Shown here in pieces: positions 5,209 to 8,297 of a stretch of 8,297 bases of DNA. The notes beneath the pieces are model-generated. The model was given only the letters and a program-made list of their open reading frames with translations, was not told the DNA's origin and did not search any database. The position numbers and the translations under genes are program-made. This DNA comes from Methanomassiliicoccaceae archaeon (GTDB lineage Archaea; Thermoplasmatota; Thermoplasmata; Methanomassiliicoccales; Methanomethylophilaceae): the NCBI GenBank assembly GCA_031260545.1, contig JAIRJQ010000057.1, positions 1 through 8,297 on the forward strand. The letters are read 5' to 3'. Every line of letters begins with the position of its first letter. Position 1 is the stretch's first letter.

Positions 5209-7392
5209 TTGAAAAATGAGGACAACACCATAAAGAGGGTAAAAAAATTCAATCACGACATTGTGATGAAATATCTTCTCATGGCGGTTGCCTCCGCAAC
5301 GATCCTGATAATACTTTTCATAATCATTTTCATTTTTGCCAACTCTTCCGGCGCGATCAGGGATATCGGCATCATCGAATTCATAACCGGCACCGTATGG
5401 AAGAACAGCGAGGGCATGTACGGTGCGGTGCCGCTCATCGTCGGGACGCTGCTGGTAACATTCGGAGCGATAATGATAGCATTGCCGCTCGGATTGGGGA
5501 CCGCCGTTTTCATATCGGAAGTGGCGCCGAAAAGATTGAGGAACATCTTAAAACCGATATGCGAGATATTTGCCGGCATACCTTCCGTCGTTTACGGTTT
5601 CTTCGGCCTTGTTGTTCTTGTGCCGCTGCTCGGCACCATATTCCCAGACCATCTGCTTTCAGGCACATCATGGCTGGCCGGCTCTATTATTTTGGGGATA
5701 ATGGCGTTACCGACGATAATATCCGTCTCCGAGGATGCGATGCGCGCTGTCCCCCGATCATACAGGGAAGCGTCGATGGCGATGGGCGCCACCAGATGGG
5801 AGACCACCAGAAGAGTTGTCGTACCGGCAGCGATATCGGGCATCGCGGCGGCAACGATATTGGGTATCGGACGCGCCATCGGAGAGACGATAGCGGTGAT
5901 GATGGTCACCGGGAACTCGCCGATGATCCCTGAACCTCTATGGAACATCTTTGAGATGTTAAGAACAATAACGGCCACGCTTGCACTGGAAATGCCTGAT
6001 GCCGCCTCCGGCAGTACGCATTATTCGGCGCTGTTCCTTTTAGCGCTCATACTTATGTTCATTGTGCTCCTGATCAATTACGTCGCAAAAGTGGTGATAA
6101 AAAGAGCTAGAAGAAAATTTGGCGATACGTCGGGAACGTCATTCACAAAAAAGCTCCCGAAATTAACTTACGCGGTACGAATCCCTAAAGCGCTGTGGGT
6201 GATCGCTTCGGTGGCAATAACGTTCACCATCTCCGCATTTTTATTCAACCTGCTGATGGCCGTGGTCTATTCGTCCTTCGTTTTCCTTATTTCTGCGCTT
6301 TTGATAACGGTCGTCTTTGAAACGGCGGAAAAGGAAAAGGCGAAAAAGGAAGAGAAAAGGCCTCCGCGTGCAAAGCAGCATACGATATTGTCAAAGTTGA
6401 TGCCAAATGTCATGCGTTCGATCACTCTGATAGCGATGTTCGCTTTCGTATGGATGATGGCATCGCTGTTCTTCGACAGACAGACGACCGGCATCATTGC
6501 ATTCGTTTCGGTGATCGTGATGCTGGCATCCGCTCCCGTCGGAAAGAAACTGGGTGCAACGATAAGGGAGAAGGTAGCGCACGGTTCGCTTGTACTGGTG
6601 ATGCTGATTGTGGTGGCGATACTTGTTGTAATGTTATTCGATATAGTTTCGAAGGGCCTTCCTGCACTTTCACTCGATTTCCTGCTGAAATATCCTGAGG
6701 ACAGAGGGATGTCTGGAGGCATATTCCCTGCGATCGTGGGGACCATACAATTAGTGGTGGGAACGATGATGATAGCGTTCCCGCTGGGCATCATCTCAGG
6801 GATATATTTGGCGGAATATTCAAAGAACACACGCTTCACCAGAATAATACGGGAGGCGATAGACCTTCTGAACGGTACGCCGTCGGTCGTGTTCGGACTC
6901 TTCGGGATGACGGCGCTCGTGATATTTTTAGGAGTAGGAATAGCATTGATAGCCGGTTGTATCACGTTAGCGTTCATGGTGCTGCCCGTGATAATAAGAA
7001 CTACGGAAGAATCCATATTGGCGGTGCCGAAGGAGCTCAGGGAGGCATCGTTGGCATTAGGTGCCAGCAAGTGGGAGACAACGATAAAAGTTGTGATACC
7101 CGCAGCATTCGGAGGTGTCATCACAGGATTGATATTGAGTCTGGGGAGAGCGGCCGGCGAGACAGCGCCGATCATGTTCACGGCAGCTGCCATATACAGC
7201 TCAAGCATATCATTCTCGTTATTGGACCCGGTGATGGCCCTTCCGTATCATCTGTATATTTTAGCGACAGAGGTCCCGGGATCTACGACGATGCAGTACG
7301 GGACCGCATTGGTATTATTGATAATGGTGCTGTTCATGTTCGGTATGGCATCATTGGCGAGACACAGGTACAGTAAGAACATCAAGTGGTGA
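5209..7392 (+). CDS. pstCA: Fused phosphate ABC transporter permease PstC-PstA
   Basis: One 727-aa protein containing both permease subunits that are normally separate, forming the membrane channel through which PstB-driven phosphate import occurs. Residues 1-305 are PstC-like, with helices at about 21-45, 76-105, 122-143, 155-172, 208-232 and 272-296 and the ATPase-coupling EAA motif EASMAMGATRWETT at 187-200. Residues 450-727 are PstA-like, with helices at about 458-480, 507-535, 557-575, 577-597, 632-655 and 696-715 and a second EAA motif, EASLALGASKWETT, at 612-625. The linker (about 306-449) holds four more helices (about 328-350, 352-370, 402-420, 427-442) and a Lys/Glu-rich loop at 371-389, placed in the cytosol by the positive-inside rule. 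The total of 16 helices keeps both halves with N-in/C-in topology. There is no in-frame stop. Fused PstC/PstA and long PstA proteins with extra N-terminal helices are, as I recall, known in some lineages; the role of the linker is unknown. TTG start, supported by the GGTGAT site. Confidence 0.93.
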   Translation: MKNEDNTIKRVKKFNHDIVMKYLLMAVASATILIILFIIIFIFANSSGAIRDIGIIEFITGTVWKNSEGMYGAVPLIVGTLLVTFGAIMIALPLGLGTAVFISEVAPKRLRNILKPICEIFAGIPSVVYGFFGLVVLVPLLGTIFPDHLLSGTSWLAGSIILGIMALPTIISVSEDAMRAVPRSYREASMAMGATRWETTRRVVVPAAISGIAAATILGIGRAIGETIAVMMVTGNSPMIPEPLWNIFEMLRTITATLALEMPDAASGSTHYSALFLLALILMFIVLLINYVAKVVIKRARRKFGDTSGTSFTKKLPKLTYAVRIPKALWVIASVAITFTISAFLFNLLMAVVYSSFVFLISALLITVVFETAEKEKAKKEEKRPPRAKQHTILSKLMPNVMRSITLIAMFAFVWMMASLFFDRQTTGIIAFVSVIVMLASAPVGKKLGATIREKVAHGSLVLVMLIVVAILVVMLFDIVSKGLPALSLDFLLKYPEDRGMSGGIFPAIVGTIQLVVGTMMIAFPLGIISGIYLAEYSKNTRFTRIIREAIDLLNGTPSVVFGLFGMTALVIFLGVGIALIAGCITLAFMVLPVIIRTTEESILAVPKELREASLALGASKWETTIKVVIPAAFGGVITGLILSLGRAAGETAPIMFTAAAIYSSSISFSLLDPVMALPYHLYILATEVPGSTTMQYGTALVLLIMVLFMFGMASLARHRYSKNIKW

Positions 7393-7393
7393 T
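7388..7393 (+). promoter_or_regulatory. pstB ribosome-binding site overlapping the pstCA stop codon
   Basis: GGTGAT contains the TGA stop of pstCA (7390-7392) and lies 3 nt before the pstB ATG. A ribosome finishing pstCA ends on this site, which favours coupled translation of permease and ATPase. Confidence 0.75.
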
Positions 7394-7396
7394 ATA

Positions 7397-8158
7397 ATGG
7401 AAGAAACGAATGTCATCGACGTCGAAAAATTCAAGCTTTGGTACGGTGAGAAACAGGCACTTTTCGATGTGTCCATGAATGTCAGAAAAAATAAGATCAC
7501 GGCACTCATAGGACCGTCCGGCTGCGGCAAGTCAACGTTACTGAGATGCATGAACAGGATGAACGATACCATCGACGGATGCAGAGTGGAAGGAATAATG
7601 AGATATCACGGCCAGGACATTTACGATAAAGATGCGGACGTCATGGCGCTGAGGAAACGGATCGGTATGATCTTTCAAAAACCTAATCCATTCCCCATGA
7701 GCATACGCGACAACATCACATACGGGCCGAAGATACACGGGATCACGAAATATGACGAACTTGAGGATATTGTCGAAAGATCACTGAAGCAGGCGGTGCT
7801 ATGGGATGAGGTGCAGGACCGGCTGGACCAATCCGCTTTATCGCTGTCGGGAGGGCAGCAGCAACGAGTGTGTATCGCGAGAGCATTATCCATATCGCCG
7901 GAAGTGATCCTCATGGATGAGCCCACGTCCGCGCTCGATCCCATAGCAACATCGAAGATCGAGGACCTTGCGATGGAATTGGAGAAGGATTATACTGTTG
8001 TAATTGTTACCCATAACATGCAGCAGGCCGCTAGAATAAGCGATTTCACGGGGTTCATGTACATGGGAAGGATGATAGAGTTCGACCGGACGGATAAGAT
8101 CTTCAACAAACCTTCAGACGATCTTACGGAAAGATACATCACGGGGAGGTTCGGGTGA
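7397..8158 (+). CDS. pstB: Phosphate ABC transporter ATP-binding protein PstB
   Basis: A complete 253-aa cytosolic ATPase, the usual PstB length, which dimerises on the permease and powers phosphate import. Motifs are intact and canonical: Walker A GPSGCGKST 39-47, Q-loop Gln94 in the PstB-typical context FQKPNPFPMSI (93-103), signature LSGGQ 150-154, Walker B VILMDEP 170-176 with catalytic Glu175, D-loop SALD 178-181, and switch His206 in VTHNMQQAAR. The FQKPNPFP stretch, the CMNRMND after Walker A (51-57) and the THNMQQA ending separate PstB from other importer ATPases. It starts 4 nt after the pstCA stop with a GGTGAT site 3 nt upstream. The next gene, phoU, begins 4 nt after its stop. Nothing is odd about it. 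Confidence 0.97.
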   Translation: MEETNVIDVEKFKLWYGEKQALFDVSMNVRKNKITALIGPSGCGKSTLLRCMNRMNDTIDGCRVEGIMRYHGQDIYDKDADVMALRKRIGMIFQKPNPFPMSIRDNITYGPKIHGITKYDELEDIVERSLKQAVLWDEVQDRLDQSALSLSGGQQQRVCIARALSISPEVILMDEPTSALDPIATSKIEDLAMELEKDYTVVIVTHNMQQAARISDFTGFMYMGRMIEFDRTDKIFNKPSDDLTERYITGRFG

Positions 8159-8159
8159 T
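8154..8159 (+). promoter_or_regulatory. phoU ribosome-binding site overlapping the pstB stop codon
   Basis: GGTGAT contains the TGA stop of pstB (8156-8158) and lies 3 nt before the phoU ATG, the third copy of the same junction design in this operon. Confidence 0.7.
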
Positions 8160-8162
8160 AAC

Positions 8163-8297
8163 ATGGGACGATTGGACAGAGACCTTAATACAATGACCGC
8201 TTCGATAACGGAGATGGGATCATTAGCTGCGGATATGTTAGAGAAATCGGTCAGCGCTTTAGTGAATTCTGATGTTGAATTGGCTCAGAAGGTGAGA
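8163..8297 (+). CDS. phoU: PhoU-like phosphate transport regulator (N-terminal 45 codons; cut by window)
   Basis: The ATG at 8163 opens a frame that runs to the window edge. The 45 visible residues are helical and charged, with the start of a PhoU three-helix bundle: LDRDLNTMTASITEMG (4-19), then LAADMLEKSVSALVNSD (21-37) and the beginning of the next segment. PhoU proteins damp the Pst transporter and, in bacteria with PhoR, the phosphate response. The metal-binding E(D)xxxD motifs are not in the visible part. Identification rests on the similarity of this N-terminus to PhoU and on position directly after pstB, the standard place for phoU. A PhoU-domain protein with an extra C-terminal domain cannot be excluded, since the rest is outside the window. 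Confidence 0.88.
   Translation, partial: MGRLDRDLNTMTASITEMGSLAADMLEKSVSALVNSDVELAQKVR

Noticed and set aside
6510..6522. GGTGAT followed 4 nt later by an in-frame ATG (codon 438) inside the permease gene, as a possible internal start giving a separate PstA-sized product.
   Set aside because: GGTGAT arises readily from Val-Ile and Val-Met codons in this membrane protein and occurs several times in the gene (for example near 5892 and 6597). The 4-nt gap also differs from the 3-nt gap at the real junctions. It is worth remembering but unsupported.
6267..7208. A 313-codon open frame on the minus strand inside the permease gene.
   Set aside because: It lies wholly antisense to the conserved PstC-PstA sequence. 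Its product is rich in Ile, Thr, Ser and Pro with no recognisable domain, the usual look of a reverse-strand shadow.
1..8297. Looked for CRISPR repeats, tRNA or rRNA segments, transposase genes, attachment sites and riboswitches.
   Set aside because: No spaced direct repeats, cloverleaf-like segments, terminal repeats or recombinase genes were seen, and the gaps between genes are too short or too AT-rich to hold a convincing structured RNA.

Overview
The window looks archaeal. The evidence is AT-rich TATA-box-like elements (rather than -35/-10 pairs) in front of the divergent genes and the pst operon, strong GGTGA or GGAGG Shine-Dalgarno sequences, heavy use of ATA (Ile) and AGG/AGA (Arg) codons, and GTG and TTG starts. 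A euryarchaeote of the Thermoplasmata/Methanomassiliicoccales type would fit, but that lineage is an inference from style and gene content only. No rRNA, tRNA, CRISPR array, insertion sequence or integrase was seen. The gene-free gaps are 97 bp (3723-3819) and 133 bp (4210-4342), so no stretch over 300 bp lacks a gene.

Left block (1-3722, minus strand): a three-gene operon read right to left. It has a MarR-family regulator (3722-3255), the degenerate half of a heterodimeric type IV ABC exporter (3253-1481), and its partner half (1484 to beyond base 1, cut by the window edge). The gaps are 1 nt and a 4-nt ATGA overlap, so the three are almost certainly co-transcribed and translationally coupled. 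The regulator probably controls the exporter, with a perfect 13-bp palindrome in the marR promoter as the likely operator.

Centre (3723-4342): a divergent AT-rich promoter region, then a small membrane-anchored protein of 129 aa (3820-4209). It resembles one lobe of a PstS-type phosphate-binding protein with the rest missing. After it come a T-rich possible terminator and the pst promoter, which carries two inverted repeats around a clear TATA box.

Right block (4343-8297, plus strand): a phosphate-specific transport operon, pstS - fused pstC-pstA - pstB - phoU (cut by the right edge). PstS captures phosphate outside the membrane, the single 727-aa permease replaces the usual PstC/PstA pair, PstB hydrolyses ATP, and PhoU is the usual negative modulator of the transporter. 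The three genes after pstS all start exactly 3 nt after a GGTGAT ribosome-binding site that overlaps the previous stop codon.

Most of the window is a familiar phosphate-uptake operon beside a familiar drug/lipid-type exporter operon. The unusual parts are the mini PstS-like protein, the permease fusion with four extra membrane helices in its linker, and the operator-like palindromes. I found no clear evidence of a wholly new system.
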